DNA from: an uncultured Pelagibacteraceae bacterium | GTDB taxonomy: Bacteria > Pseudomonadota > Alphaproteobacteria > Pelagibacterales > Pelagibacteraceae | Length of the DNA stretch: 33,003 nt | Assembly: GCA_902538525.1 (NCBI GenBank) | Contig: CACBFA010000008.1 | Location: 1 to 33,003 of the forward strand | Reading direction: 5' to 3' | Shown here: piece by piece, positions 13,419-22,208 of the stretch | How the letters are laid out: each line of letters begins with the position of its first letter | How positions within the stretch are numbered: position 1 is the first letter of the stretch | The notes under the pieces: model-generated | What the model was told of the DNA's origin: nothing | Seen by the model: only the letters and a program-made list of their open reading frames with translations | Database searches by the model: none | Position numbers and translations under genes: made by a program

Positions 13419-14120
13419 ATGTACAGTATTAAAAATATACTTAGTCTTATTATATTTGTTATTTTTTTTTCAATTCCGATAAATTCAGTAAATTCTCAAG
13501 AAAAAAACTATTATCAAGATATTGTTAATGATTGGAATAAAATTTTCCCAGACAGAAATAGAAATGCAGCAGGTCCTAAATTTTTTAAATATATAATTGA
13601 TAAAGATATCTCTTATGAAGATTTTGTTGAATATAATAAACTATATTGTGCGGTATCAGGTTCTTTAATAAGTCCAAATGCAGTACCAGAATATGTTTAT
13701 TTGAGTGAAAACAATACGGGTAAGAAAATATGTGGTGAATATTATAGATGCTGCATTCCATGTTCCTGCGATTTAATGAAATATTCAAAAACAACTAAGA
13801 TGAAGCATAAATTTAAAGGTATAGAAAAAGAATTTTATGTGTTCACAATTGAAAATCCTTGTGGGAAAACAGATTTTCCTGAAAGGGTAAACAAAAAATA
13901 TTTTTGTAATGGCAATGATTTAGATACGAAACAAGTTTCAGTAGTAGATGGAAAACTAGTCATTGGTTTATTACACAAAGCCAAAACATGCACTCAATAT
14001 AATGTTAATGCCATAGATAGACACCAAGTTACAGGCAGATATTGTACGCTTAGAAATAATACTCCATTAGATCAGCTTCAGTCAGGCATGGGAGATATAT
14101 TCATTAAACTTGCAAGATAA
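13419..14120 (+). CDS. Secreted cysteine-rich protein, unknown function
   Basis: A 233-aa protein with an N-terminal signal peptide (hydrophobic residues about 8-20, cleavage near SVNS-QEK). The mature part has ten cysteines: 77, 105, 111, 112, 115, 117, 148, 163, 191 and 209, with a CCIPCSC cluster at 111-117. The dense cluster suggests a metal site or a knot of disulfides in the periplasm or on the surface. I do not recognise the family. Upstream, 11 nt away, is the 47-aa membrane protein; downstream, 24 nt away, the 89-aa orphan. The protein looks complete. Confidence 0.7.
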   Translation: MYSIKNILSLIIFVIFFSIPINSVNSQEKNYYQDIVNDWNKIFPDRNRNAAGPKFFKYIIDKDISYEDFVEYNKLYCAVSGSLISPNAVPEYVYLSENNTGKKICGEYYRCCIPCSCDLMKYSKTTKMKHKFKGIEKEFYVFTIENPCGKTDFPERVNKKYFCNGNDLDTKQVSVVDGKLVIGLLHKAKTCTQYNVNAIDRHQVTGRYCTLRNNTPLDQLQSGMGDIFIKLAR

Positions 14121-14144
14121 TACCAAGATTATATATTCATCAAA

Positions 14145-14414
14145 ATGGTATTGTATAACGAAAAAATTAAACACCTTAGTTGCTCTGATCTGAGAGTATT
14201 TTTGAAAAGATTGGTTAAAGATAAGATAGAAAAAGAGTGGACCGAGGACTTCATTGATAATATGAACCTCGTAATAATCCCAAGAATGACAATAAAAAGA
14301 CGTTATGAGAATAAGGGTATAGATATGTCAAGACTGATTGATAATCCTACCTACTATCAGCATGTCAAAAAGAGTGTCGACTCCCGAGGCAATCTTGAAT
14401 TTAAAGATCGATAA
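14145..14414 (+). CDS. Hypothetical protein, charged, atypical codon use
   Basis: An 89-aa soluble protein, rich in Lys, Arg, Asp and Glu, with one cysteine (Cys13) and predicted helices (DLRVFLKRLVKDKIEKEW). No signal peptide, membrane segment or known motif. Unlike its neighbours it uses codons such as CTC, CTG, CCC and CGA and has G/C-richer stretches (for example around 14240-14265 and 14380-14395), which hints at acquisition from elsewhere, perhaps a phage. No function can be assigned. Confidence 0.55.
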   Translation: MVLYNEKIKHLSCSDLRVFLKRLVKDKIEKEWTEDFIDNMNLVIIPRMTIKRRYENKGIDMSRLIDNPTYYQHVKKSVDSRGNLEFKDR

Positions 14415-14501
14415 TTTTTTTCCTATACGCCAATTTAATCCCTAGCACTGCATCCATATTTTCTATAAGCTGTTTTAAAAAAACAAACTTAAGAGGGAAA
14501 T

Positions 14502-15476
14502 ATGAACAAATATTTTAAGATAATTGTTGTTTTATTATCGTCTCTATTTTTAAGTTTCTCAGCAAATTCAACTGAAGTAAAATTTGGACACGTAGGAAAA
14601 CCTGGATCTTTATTTTCTGCATCAGTTGATCATTTTGCTAAACTTGCAAATGAGAGATTAGGCAGCAAAGGAAAAGTAACTGTTTTTGGTTCTTCGCAAC
14701 TTGGTAAAGACAAACAAGGAATGCAAAAACTAAAATTAGGTACAGTTAACATGTGGTTACCTTCATCAGTAATGGCATCTATTCATGATGAGTTTGGTGT
14801 ATTTGATATGCCTTTCATTATTAAAGACAGAAAACACATGAATAAAGTTGAAAGCCAAGTTTTACCAGGAATGTTTAAAAATCTTGAAGATAAAACTGGA
14901 TACAAAGTTATTGCTGTTTGGGAAAATGGATTTAGACATATCACAAACAACACTAGACCAATTAACACTCCAGGTGACTTAAAAGGAATTAAATTAAGAA
15001 CACCTAAATCAAAATGGAGAGTTAAAATGTTCCAATCATATGGTGCAAACCCAACTCCAATGTCTTTCTCAGAAGTATTTACTGCTTTGAAAACAGGAAC
15101 AATGGATGGACAAGAAAACCCATATGCTCAAATTGCTAGTGCTAAATTCCAAGAAGTTCAAAAATATTTATCAATCACAGGTCACGTTTACACTCCTGCT
15201 TATGTAACAGTACATAAAGACCACTGGAGTAAACTACCTGCAGATGTACAAAGTATTTTAGAGCAAGCTGCTAAAGATACACAAAAATTTGTGTACGCTG
15301 AAGCTGCTAATCTTGAAAAATCTTTATTGGGAGTTATCAAATCAGCTGGAGTTCAAGTTAACGAAGCTGACAAAGGTGCTTTCATTAGTGCAAGTAAAGG
15401 AATATACGATCAATTCGCGTCTGAAGTACCAACTGGTGGTGCGTTAATTGATAAAGTATCGTCTTTAGCAAATTAA
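14502..15476 (+). CDS. dctP: TRAP transporter substrate-binding protein (DctP family), operon 1
   Basis: A 324-aa periplasmic binding protein with a signal peptide (cleavage around FSANS-TEV, residue 23). It captures a carboxylate and delivers it to the DctQ-DctM membrane pair, driven by a sodium gradient. Family marks are GHVGKPGSLFSASVDHFA (29-46), the binding-site arginine in GIKLRTP (Arg166), and FTALKTGTMDGQENP (193-207). A strong ribosome-binding site (AGAGGG, 4 nt before ATG) suits high expression. Ligand not identifiable from sequence alone; genes behind it (hydratase-like, CoA-transferase) suggest an acid metabolised as a CoA ester. First gene of a five-gene operon. Confidence 0.9.
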   Translation: MNKYFKIIVVLLSSLFLSFSANSTEVKFGHVGKPGSLFSASVDHFAKLANERLGSKGKVTVFGSSQLGKDKQGMQKLKLGTVNMWLPSSVMASIHDEFGVFDMPFIIKDRKHMNKVESQVLPGMFKNLEDKTGYKVIAVWENGFRHITNNTRPINTPGDLKGIKLRTPKSKWRVKMFQSYGANPTPMSFSEVFTALKTGTMDGQENPYAQIASAKFQEVQKYLSITGHVYTPAYVTVHKDHWSKLPADVQSILEQAAKDTQKFVYAEAANLEKSLLGVIKSAGVQVNEADKGAFISASKGIYDQFASEVPTGGALIDKVSSLAN

Positions 15477-15488
15477 CATAATTTGTAA

Positions 15489-15511
15489 CAGGCCCTCTAC
15501 CAGAGGGCCTG
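15489..15511 (+). promoter_or_regulatory. Hairpin between dctP and dctQ, carries dctQ ribosome-binding site
   Basis: A perfect 10-bp G/C-rich stem (CAGGCCCTCT, loop ACC, AGAGGGCCTG) 12 nt after the dctP stop. No T-run follows, so it is not a full terminator. The 3' arm holds AGAGGG, the only Shine-Dalgarno-like sequence before the dctQ ATG at 15519. It probably stabilises the dctP message and lowers dctQM translation, so the binding protein is in excess. Confidence 0.7.
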
Positions 15512-15518
15512 AAATAAA

Positions 15519-16028
15519 ATGACATTGCAAAAATTTATAAATTCTTACGAAAAAATATTAAAACTAATACTGTTTATAATGATGGTAGCATTAGCAGTAA
15601 CAGTTTTACTTGGTGTTACTTTTCGTTTTGCTGGCAGTGCCTTAGTTTGGTATGATGAGGTTGCAGCTGTTCAACTTGCATGGATAACTTATTATGGTTC
15701 AGCTTATGCAGCTTTAAAAGGTTCTCATATAAGTGTTCCAAGTATTTTCAAAGCCTTTCCATTAGTTCTTAGAAAAATTTTCTTTGTAGTGTCAAAATTA
15801 GTTGTTTATGGTTTTTTAATATTATTGGCTTACTATGGTTATTTAGTTTTAACTCTTATAACAGGAGAAACTTTAGTAACATTAGAGTGGGTTCCTCAAC
15901 CTTTTGTACAATCAGTTATTCCAATTGCATCATGTTTATTTATTTTATCTGAAACCTTACGAATTCCTGAAGACTATAAAAATTTAGTTCTTCAAACAAC
16001 AGGTGACGAGCAAACAGGAGATATTTAA
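15519..16028 (+). CDS. dctQ: TRAP transporter small permease (DctQ family), operon 1
   Basis: A 169-aa integral membrane protein with four hydrophobic helices (about 15-35, 45-65, 85-110, 128-145). The VTVLLGVTFRF, WYDEVAAVQLAWITYYGSAYA and KGSHI segments are the usual DctQ signature. It partners the large permease in a TRAP carrier. The stop overlaps the dctM start by one base (TAATG), so the two are translationally coupled. Usual size for the family. Confidence 0.9.
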   Translation: MTLQKFINSYEKILKLILFIMMVALAVTVLLGVTFRFAGSALVWYDEVAAVQLAWITYYGSAYAALKGSHISVPSIFKAFPLVLRKIFFVVSKLVVYGFLILLAYYGYLVLTLITGETLVTLEWVPQPFVQSVIPIASCLFILSETLRIPEDYKNLVLQTTGDEQTGDI

Positions 16029-17311
16029 TGATAATTCTTACAATGTTTGCAGTCCTTCTACTTCTTTTATCTATAAATGTACCTATCGCTATTGGCCTTG
16101 CAGTAACAACAATTATTGCAATGGTGCTGAAAACTGGGACAAGTTTTTTAATCGATACAGCGATCGTAATGTTTGATGGATCAATGAAGTTTCCATTGAT
16201 TGCTATTCCATTATTTATCCTAGCTGGATCAATAATGAATAGTGCAGGTATTTCTAGAAGATTAATTGCTTTTGCTTCAGCTCTTGTTGGATTTATCAAG
16301 GGTGGTCTTAGCATGATTAACATTGCTACCTCTATGTTTTTTGCTGAAATTTCAGGATCTGCAGTTGCTGATGTAGCTGCACTTGGATCTATTTTAATTC
16401 CAGCGATGAAGAAAAAAGGATATCCAGGTCCATTTGCTGCTGCAGTAACTTCATCTTCAGCGTCTTTGGCGATTATCATTCCACCTTCAATACCAATGAT
16501 TGTTTACGCGGTAATGGCTCAAAGTTCAGTAGTTCAATTATTTGTAGCGGGAATTGTTCCAGGTGTAATAGGTGGTTTCTTTTTAATGTTAGCAGCATAT
16601 ATTACCGCAAGACGTAAAAACTTTCCTGTTGAAGAAACATTTAATATTCCAAATGTAAAGAAAACTGCAAAAGATGCGGCTTTAGCATTTTTACTACCTA
16701 TCATTATCTTAGGTGGAATTTTTGGAGGAGTTGTAACAGCAACTGAAGGAGCAGGTTTAGCAGTTGTAGCATCATTAGTTATTGGATTTATTTATAAAGA
16801 AATAGATTTTAAAAGATTATACGAGTCAGCTTGTGAAGGAGCAATTCAAACAGCTTCAGTAATGTTATTAGTAGCTGCATCTGTATTACTTGGTGAGTTT
16901 TTAACAATTGAACAAATTCCACAAAAAGTTGCAGAGTCAATTATTGATTTTACAAATAATAAATATGCAGTCTTAGGAATACTAAATGTATTTCTTTTAG
17001 TAATAGGTTTCTTTTTACATTCAGTTGCTGCAATAATTTTAACAGTCCCGATTGTAATGCCATTAGTTAATGCTGTAGGAATTGATCCAGTTCACTTTGG
17101 TATAATTGTGACATTAAATTTAGCAATTGGTCAACAAACACCACCAGTTGCAAGTGTTCTTGTTACAGCTTGTTCGGTTGCAAAAGCAGACATTTGGGAT
17201 GTAACAAGATCTAATATATCCTTTATATGTGTGTTATTAGTATTGTTAATGTTAGTAACTTATGTACCAGCTATACCGATGACATTAGTTGAGTTTTTTT
17301 ATAGGAGCTAA
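16028..17311 (+). CDS. dctM: TRAP transporter large permease (DctM family), operon 1
   Basis: A 427-aa, roughly 12-helix protein that forms the transport channel. Family segments are PLIAIPLFILAGSIMNSAGI (56-75), FAEISGSAVADVAALGSILI, SSASLAIIIPPSIPMIVYAV, and near the end LNLAIGQQTPPVASVL. Normal length. It is coupled to dctQ by a one-base overlap and its stop is directly followed by the hydratase-like start with zero gap (TAA then ATG). It imports the ligand captured by the upstream DctP. Confidence 0.92.
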   Translation: MIILTMFAVLLLLLSINVPIAIGLAVTTIIAMVLKTGTSFLIDTAIVMFDGSMKFPLIAIPLFILAGSIMNSAGISRRLIAFASALVGFIKGGLSMINIATSMFFAEISGSAVADVAALGSILIPAMKKKGYPGPFAAAVTSSSASLAIIIPPSIPMIVYAVMAQSSVVQLFVAGIVPGVIGGFFLMLAAYITARRKNFPVEETFNIPNVKKTAKDAALAFLLPIIILGGIFGGVVTATEGAGLAVVASLVIGFIYKEIDFKRLYESACEGAIQTASVMLLVAASVLLGEFLTIEQIPQKVAESIIDFTNNKYAVLGILNVFLLVIGFFLHSVAAIILTVPIVMPLVNAVGIDPVHFGIIVTLNLAIGQQTPPVASVLVTACSVAKADIWDVTRSNISFICVLLVLLMLVTYVPAIPMTLVEFFYRS

Positions 17312-18094
17312 ATGAGCAAATTAATTAAAGTAAATAAAAAAAATAAACATTTAGTCGAAGTTGTTATTAATAGACCAGAAAAATTAAATGCAATGACTAA
17401 GCCAATGTGGATTGAGCTTGGCAAAGTTTTCAAAAAGTTATCTAAGAATAAAAATTTAAGATGCATCATTATAAGAGGAGAGGGTGGTAAATCTTTTTCA
17501 CCAGGAAATGATATTGGAGAATTTAAAAAACAAAGATCTTCATCAAAGTTAGCAAAATCTTATGGTAAATTTTTACACGGAACACTTGGAGCAATTTTTG
17601 ATTGCCCAATACCAACAATTGCTTTGATTGAAGGAATATGTGTTGGTGGTGGATTAGAAATAGCAGGATGTTGTGACATTAGAATTTGCGGTAAAAGTTC
17701 TAGGTTTGGGGTTCCAATTAAAAGATTAGGCTTAACAATGGCTGCAAAAGAACTTGAGGTACTTTTAAAAATAACTAATTACACAACAGCAATGGAAATA
17801 TTATTTGAAGGAAGAGTATTTGGAGCTGATGAAGCATTTCAGAAGAGGCTAGTTAATAGAGTAGTAAATGATAAAGATGTTGAAAAAGAAGCTTATAAAT
17901 CAGCAGAATTAATATGTGAAGGCGCTCCAAAAGTTGCAAGGTGGCACAAGCAATTTGCAAGAAACATTTTAAAAAATGGAAAAGTCACAGAAAAAATAAA
18001 TAATCTAGGTTATAAATGTTACGATACTCAAGACTTTAAAATTGGATATCAATCTTTCTTAAATAAAACAAAACCAAAATTCAAAAATAAGTAA
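17312..18094 (+). CDS. Enoyl-CoA hydratase/isomerase family protein
   Basis: A 260-aa crotonase-fold protein. Substrate-binding and oxyanion-hole segments are RPEKLNAM (21-28), GKSFSPGNDIGEF (59-71) and GICVGGGLEIAGCCDI (108-123). The first catalytic glutamate of rat hydratase (Glu144) corresponds to Glu116. The second (Glu164, in FGQPEI) aligns with Ile136 in FGVPIK, so one of the two acids is absent. A classic syn-hydration is therefore doubtful; an isomerase, hydrolase or decarboxylase activity is possible, as in other crotonase members. It sits between the TRAP permease (zero gap) and a CaiB/BaiF CoA-transferase (3-nt gap), so the two probably act on the CoA ester of the imported acid. 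Confidence 0.85.
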   Translation: MSKLIKVNKKNKHLVEVVINRPEKLNAMTKPMWIELGKVFKKLSKNKNLRCIIIRGEGGKSFSPGNDIGEFKKQRSSSKLAKSYGKFLHGTLGAIFDCPIPTIALIEGICVGGGLEIAGCCDIRICGKSSRFGVPIKRLGLTMAAKELEVLLKITNYTTAMEILFEGRVFGADEAFQKRLVNRVVNDKDVEKEAYKSAELICEGAPKVARWHKQFARNILKNGKVTEKINNLGYKCYDTQDFKIGYQSFLNKTKPKFKNK

Positions 18095-18097
18095 TAG

Positions 18098-19291
18098 ATG
18101 ACTGCATCATTAAAAGGCATTCGTGTACTTGAGATGGCACAAATAATGGCTGGTCCGACTTGTGGACTGTTATTAGCTGATTTAGGTGCAGAGGTAATTA
18201 AAATAGAAAAGACACCAGGTGGAGATGATACCAGAAATTTCTTGCCACCAGAAATTAATGGAGAGTCTGCAGCCTTTATGATGATGAATAGAAATAAGAA
18301 AGGTATTGCATTAAATTTAAAGGACAAAGATGGAATAGAGATTTTTAAAACGATGGTAAAAAATTCTGATGTGGTTTTGGAGAATTTTAGAAAAGGTACA
18401 TTAGAAAAATTAGGAGTTGGATATGATGTTATGTCAGAAATTAATCCTAAAATCATTTTATGTGAAATATCTGGATACGGTAGAACTGGTCCTTATGCAG
18501 ATAAAGGAGGATTTGATCTAGTCGCGCAAGGAATGAGTGGATTAATGAGTATTACTGGCGAAAGCAAAGATAAACCACCAATGAAAGTAGGTGCACCTAT
18601 TACAGATATAACAGCTGGTTTACTTGCGGCTAGTGGAATTTTAGCAGCATTAGTTCATAGAGAAAAAACAGGAGAAGGACAAAAAGTTGATACATCACTA
18701 TATGAAGCAGGTATTGTTCATACTTACTGGCAGTCTGCTATTGCAGGTGCAACTGGAGAGTCGCCTGGACCTTTAGGTTCAGCACATCCTTTAACAGCTC
18801 CTTATCAAGCATTTAAAACAAAAGATAAATGGATTACTGTAGGTGCATCAAATCAAAACACTTGGTTGATGTTACTTAAAGCAATTGGTCGTGAAGACTT
18901 GCAAGAAAACGAAAAATTTTCATCAAATTTAAATAGAAAACAAAATTTAAAAGAATTAGTTGATATTCTTAACGAAGAACTAATTAAAAAAACTTCTAGT
19001 GAATGGTTAAAAATCTTTGATGATAATGGATTACCATGCGGACCTATTAACTCTATAACAGACATGTTTAAAGATCCTCAAACAATTGAAAGAGAAATGG
19101 TTATAGAAGTAGATAATAAAAAAGCTGGTAAAAGTATGGCTATTGGTATGCCAATTAAATTTTCAAAAAGTAAAACAGAAAAATCAAAAGGTGCTCCAAA
19201 TTTAGGAGAACATACTAAAGAGGTTATGCAAATTTTTGGTTACAAAGATGACCAAATTGAAGATTTTTATAATAGAAAAGTAATTCTTTAA
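18098..19291 (+). CDS. CaiB/BaiF family (class III) CoA-transferase, operon 1
   Basis: A 397-aa protein of the formyl-CoA transferase/carnitine-CoA transferase class. It moves CoA between carboxylic acids through an aspartyl-CoA thioester. Visible marks are RVLEMAQIMAGPTCGLLLADLGAEV near the N-terminus, the family MNRNKKGIALNL, LVAQGMSGLMSITG, and the catalytic-type Asp170 in APITDITAG. Length is usual. Position at the end of the TRAP operon suggests it activates the imported acid. Donor and acceptor are unknown. Its stop overlaps the convergent FAD/Fe-S gene by 4 nt. Confidence 0.9.
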   Translation: MTASLKGIRVLEMAQIMAGPTCGLLLADLGAEVIKIEKTPGGDDTRNFLPPEINGESAAFMMMNRNKKGIALNLKDKDGIEIFKTMVKNSDVVLENFRKGTLEKLGVGYDVMSEINPKIILCEISGYGRTGPYADKGGFDLVAQGMSGLMSITGESKDKPPMKVGAPITDITAGLLAASGILAALVHREKTGEGQKVDTSLYEAGIVHTYWQSAIAGATGESPGPLGSAHPLTAPYQAFKTKDKWITVGASNQNTWLMLLKAIGREDLQENEKFSSNLNRKQNLKELVDILNEELIKKTSSEWLKIFDDNGLPCGPINSITDMFKDPQTIEREMVIEVDNKKAGKSMAIGMPIKFSKSKTEKSKGAPNLGEHTKEVMQIFGYKDDQIEDFYNRKVIL

Positions 19292-22191
19292 TTAACAGTT
19301 TCAAAAATTTTAAATAATAATTCTGAGACGTGCTTACCTTTTTTCTCAGATAAATCAGATATTTGATGTCTGCAGCTTGTACCATTTGCAACTATAAAAT
19401 CTTTTTCACCACTATTATTGATTGCAGGTATCAAAGAAAGATTAGCCATTTTTTTTGATACCTCATAAGTCTTACTGTCATATCCAAATGAACCAGCCAT
19501 TCCACAACAACTAGACTCTATCATTTTATTATTAATATTTAATTCTGATAAAAGATTAGTTAGCCCCTTCATTCTATCTTGTGATTTTTGATGACAGTGC
19601 CCATGGATTAATACATTTTGATCAAACTTATTAGCTTTAATGTTATTGTTATTTCTTATTTGTTCTAAAATAAATTCCTCAAGCAAATAAAATTTATTTT
19701 TAATTTGTTCTCTGTTATTTACATTTTTTAAAGTCTGATATTCATCGTTAAATGTTAATAAACAGGATGGTTCAATACCTACAACTGGTAAATCAATGTA
19801 ATTATTTTGTATAACATAATCATTAAATCTATTTAGTTCTTCAGATGCTTTGTCTAATTGACCGTAAGATATATAAGTTCTGCCACAACAAAGAGGTCTC
19901 TTTAATTTATCTTTACCAAAACTCGGTATAACTGCCTGATATCCAAATTTATTTAGTACTTTAATTGCATAAACTAAATTTTCATTTTCAAAATTAACAT
20001 TAAATGTATCTGCAAACAGAATTACTTTATTTTCTGATACTGTCTGACTGTCGTAAATTTCTCTTAATGCGTTTTGGTTTTGAACTTCAGGCATAGACCT
20101 TGCTGTTGCAAAACCAAACTTTTCAACAATTGTTGAGATTAGTGGTATGTTTTTGACCTTATTGAATATAGGAGCAACAATTTTTAATAACCAAATAAGT
20201 CTTGGCATATCTGAGATAACTCTATCTTTAATTCGCATACTAAATTTTTTATAGTAATGAGAGAGAAACTCAGATTTCATCTTAGCCATATCAACCGACA
20301 TAGGACATTCTCTTTGACAAGCTTTACAGCTCACACATAACTCCATAGTTTCATACATTTCTTTTGATGCAAATGAACCTTCTGGAAGTTGATTAGATAA
20401 AGCTAATCTTAAAGTATTTGCTCTACCTCTGACTAAATCTTTTTCTTCTTTAGTTACTCTGTATGATGGACACATCACACCAGAGTCTAATTTTCTGCAA
20501 GCACCATTGTTATTACACATCTCAACAGCATCAGAGAATTGACCCCAATTAGACCAATCGTAATGTGTATCTATATTTTCTGCTTGATAACCTGATTTGT
20601 ATCTCATTAAAGATCTATCATTTGATTTAAACGGTCGAACAATTTTACCTGGATTTAAAAGGTTTTTACTATCGAACGTATCTTTTATTTCTTCAAATGC
20701 ATTTGTGATTTTTTTACCAAACATCATTTCATGAAATTCTGATCTAACAATTCCATCACCATGCTCACCAGAATGAGAACCTTTATAATCTTTAACCATT
20801 TCAAAAGCTTCTTCAGATATGGATCTCATGTTTTGTATATCTTTGTCTGATTTCATATTTAAAACTGGTCTTACATGGAGAGTTCCAACAGATGCATGTG
20901 CATAAAACATTCCACTTGTTCCATATTTTTTAAATATTTCTTTTAATCTAGCTGTGTAGTCAGCTAAGTGTTCTAAAGAAACTGCACAATCTTCAATGAA
21001 GGCAACTGGTTTTCTATCACCTTTCATTGACATCAAAATATTTAATCCAGCTTTTCTTATTTCAAAAACCTCTTTCTGTTCTGAAAGATCTGAATAATAT
21101 GAAAACTCGTTTTTTTTGTTTTGGTTTAAAACTAAATATTCTAGATCCTTTATTTTCTTTTCATATACACTTTTCTCGGTATCAATAAATTCTACCATCA
21201 AAACAGCTTCAGGATTTCCTTTAATGTATTTTTTTATACCCCCAGCATACATCGGGATTTCTTTCGCTAAATTTAATAAATTTTGGTCCATCAACTCAAC
21301 GCAAGTTGGTTTTAATTTCACAATCTCTTTTGATAATTCCATTGCTTGATGGAAATTATCAAAGTAACAGACACCTAAAATTTTATTCTTTGGTATTTCT
21401 GATAATTTTAATTTTATTTTATTAAATAAAGATAATGTTCCTTCAGAACCAACAAGAAGATTTGATGAGTTGAAGCCTTCAGGATCAATTAAATCAATGT
21501 TATATCCTCCAACTCTTCTTTGTGTTGTTGGCCAATTAGCATCAATTTCGCCTCCAACCTGTTGTCTTACATCTATGAATTTATCTATGATTTTATAGAG
21601 TCTATCTTGATTGTTCTTTGTAGCTAAATAATTCTTATTTATTTGATCAAAATTAAATATGGAGCCATCATCCAATATTGCTTCAATTGCTAATACGTTA
21701 TGAACCATGTTGCCATAATATAAAGATCTTGATCCACAAGAGTTGTTAGCTGACATCCCTCCAATAGTTGCTCTACTGCTTGTTGAAACGTCTACTGGAA
21801 ACCAAAGACCATGAGGCTTCAAATAAGCATTTAGATGATCTAATACGACACCTGGCTGAACCCATACATATTTTTCTTCAACATTAAGTTCTAAAATTTT
21901 ATTTTGATGTTTGCTGTAATCGAGTACAACACTTTCGCCAACAGTCTGACCACATTGAGAACTTCCACCTCCTCTCGCTAATAGAGGTACAGAATTCTTT
22001 TGTGAATACTCCATTAAACTTAAAACATCATTGGTATCTTTTGGAAGAACTACACCAAGAGGTTTAATTTGATATACAGAAGCATCAGTACTGTATCTTC
22101 CACGTGAGAATTCATCGAATAAAGTTTTTCCATCAACTTTACTACTAATTTCTTTACCAATTTTTTGTATCTGATCTGAATTAAACCGCAT
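19288..22191 (-). CDS. FAD/Fe-S D-2-hydroxyacid dehydrogenase (YdiJ-like)
   Basis: A 967-aa membrane-peripheral type oxidoreductase. Domains in order: FAD_binding_4 (about 40-190, with PLLARGGGSSQCGQT and TIGGMSANNSCGSRS), FAD-oxidase C-terminal (230-520, with the metal/substrate histidines in YAHASVGTLHVRP and SGEHGDG), a cysteine-rich linker and 4Fe-4S segment (Cys559, 565, 574; then Cys619, 622, 625, 629 in CVSCKACQRECP), and two CCG domains (CCG at 768-770 and 895-897, HGHCHQ at 863-868). This layout matches D-2-hydroxyglutarate dehydrogenase YdiJ and D-lactate-type enzymes passing electrons to the quinone pool or an electron carrier. Downstream of the enolase-superfamily gene by 17 nt, so cotranscribed. 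Substrate inferred as a D-2-hydroxyacid only from family. Confidence 0.88.
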   Translation of the reverse strand: MRFNSDQIQKIGKEISSKVDGKTLFDEFSRGRYSTDASVYQIKPLGVVLPKDTNDVLSLMEYSQKNSVPLLARGGGSSQCGQTVGESVVLDYSKHQNKILELNVEEKYVWVQPGVVLDHLNAYLKPHGLWFPVDVSTSSRATIGGMSANNSCGSRSLYYGNMVHNVLAIEAILDDGSIFNFDQINKNYLATKNNQDRLYKIIDKFIDVRQQVGGEIDANWPTTQRRVGGYNIDLIDPEGFNSSNLLVGSEGTLSLFNKIKLKLSEIPKNKILGVCYFDNFHQAMELSKEIVKLKPTCVELMDQNLLNLAKEIPMYAGGIKKYIKGNPEAVLMVEFIDTEKSVYEKKIKDLEYLVLNQNKKNEFSYYSDLSEQKEVFEIRKAGLNILMSMKGDRKPVAFIEDCAVSLEHLADYTARLKEIFKKYGTSGMFYAHASVGTLHVRPVLNMKSDKDIQNMRSISEEAFEMVKDYKGSHSGEHGDGIVRSEFHEMMFGKKITNAFEEIKDTFDSKNLLNPGKIVRPFKSNDRSLMRYKSGYQAENIDTHYDWSNWGQFSDAVEMCNNNGACRKLDSGVMCPSYRVTKEEKDLVRGRANTLRLALSNQLPEGSFASKEMYETMELCVSCKACQRECPMSVDMAKMKSEFLSHYYKKFSMRIKDRVISDMPRLIWLLKIVAPIFNKVKNIPLISTIVEKFGFATARSMPEVQNQNALREIYDSQTVSENKVILFADTFNVNFENENLVYAIKVLNKFGYQAVIPSFGKDKLKRPLCCGRTYISYGQLDKASEELNRFNDYVIQNNYIDLPVVGIEPSCLLTFNDEYQTLKNVNNREQIKNKFYLLEEFILEQIRNNNNIKANKFDQNVLIHGHCHQKSQDRMKGLTNLLSELNINNKMIESSCCGMAGSFGYDSKTYEVSKKMANLSLIPAINNSGEKDFIVANGTSCRHQISDLSEKKGKHVSELLFKIFETVN

Positions 22192-22208
22192 AAAACTTAA
22201 TTAAAGGT

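Noticed and set aside
14401-14457. Minus-strand reading ending in an ordered-looking peptide (MDAVLGIKLAYRKKIIDL)
   Set aside because: Only 18 codons from the sole ATG, closed upstream by a stop inside the dctP start region, and no ribosome-binding site. Could be a gene remnant but not a supported gene.
15940-16479. 179-aa opposite-strand frame over the dctQ/dctM junction
   Set aside because: It is the antisense shadow of membrane-protein coding sequence, with Ala/Ile/Pro-rich low-complexity translation.
18049-18456. 135-aa opposite-strand frame at the start of the CoA-transferase
   Set aside because: Overlaps two strongly supported plus-strand genes and carries no recognisable motif.
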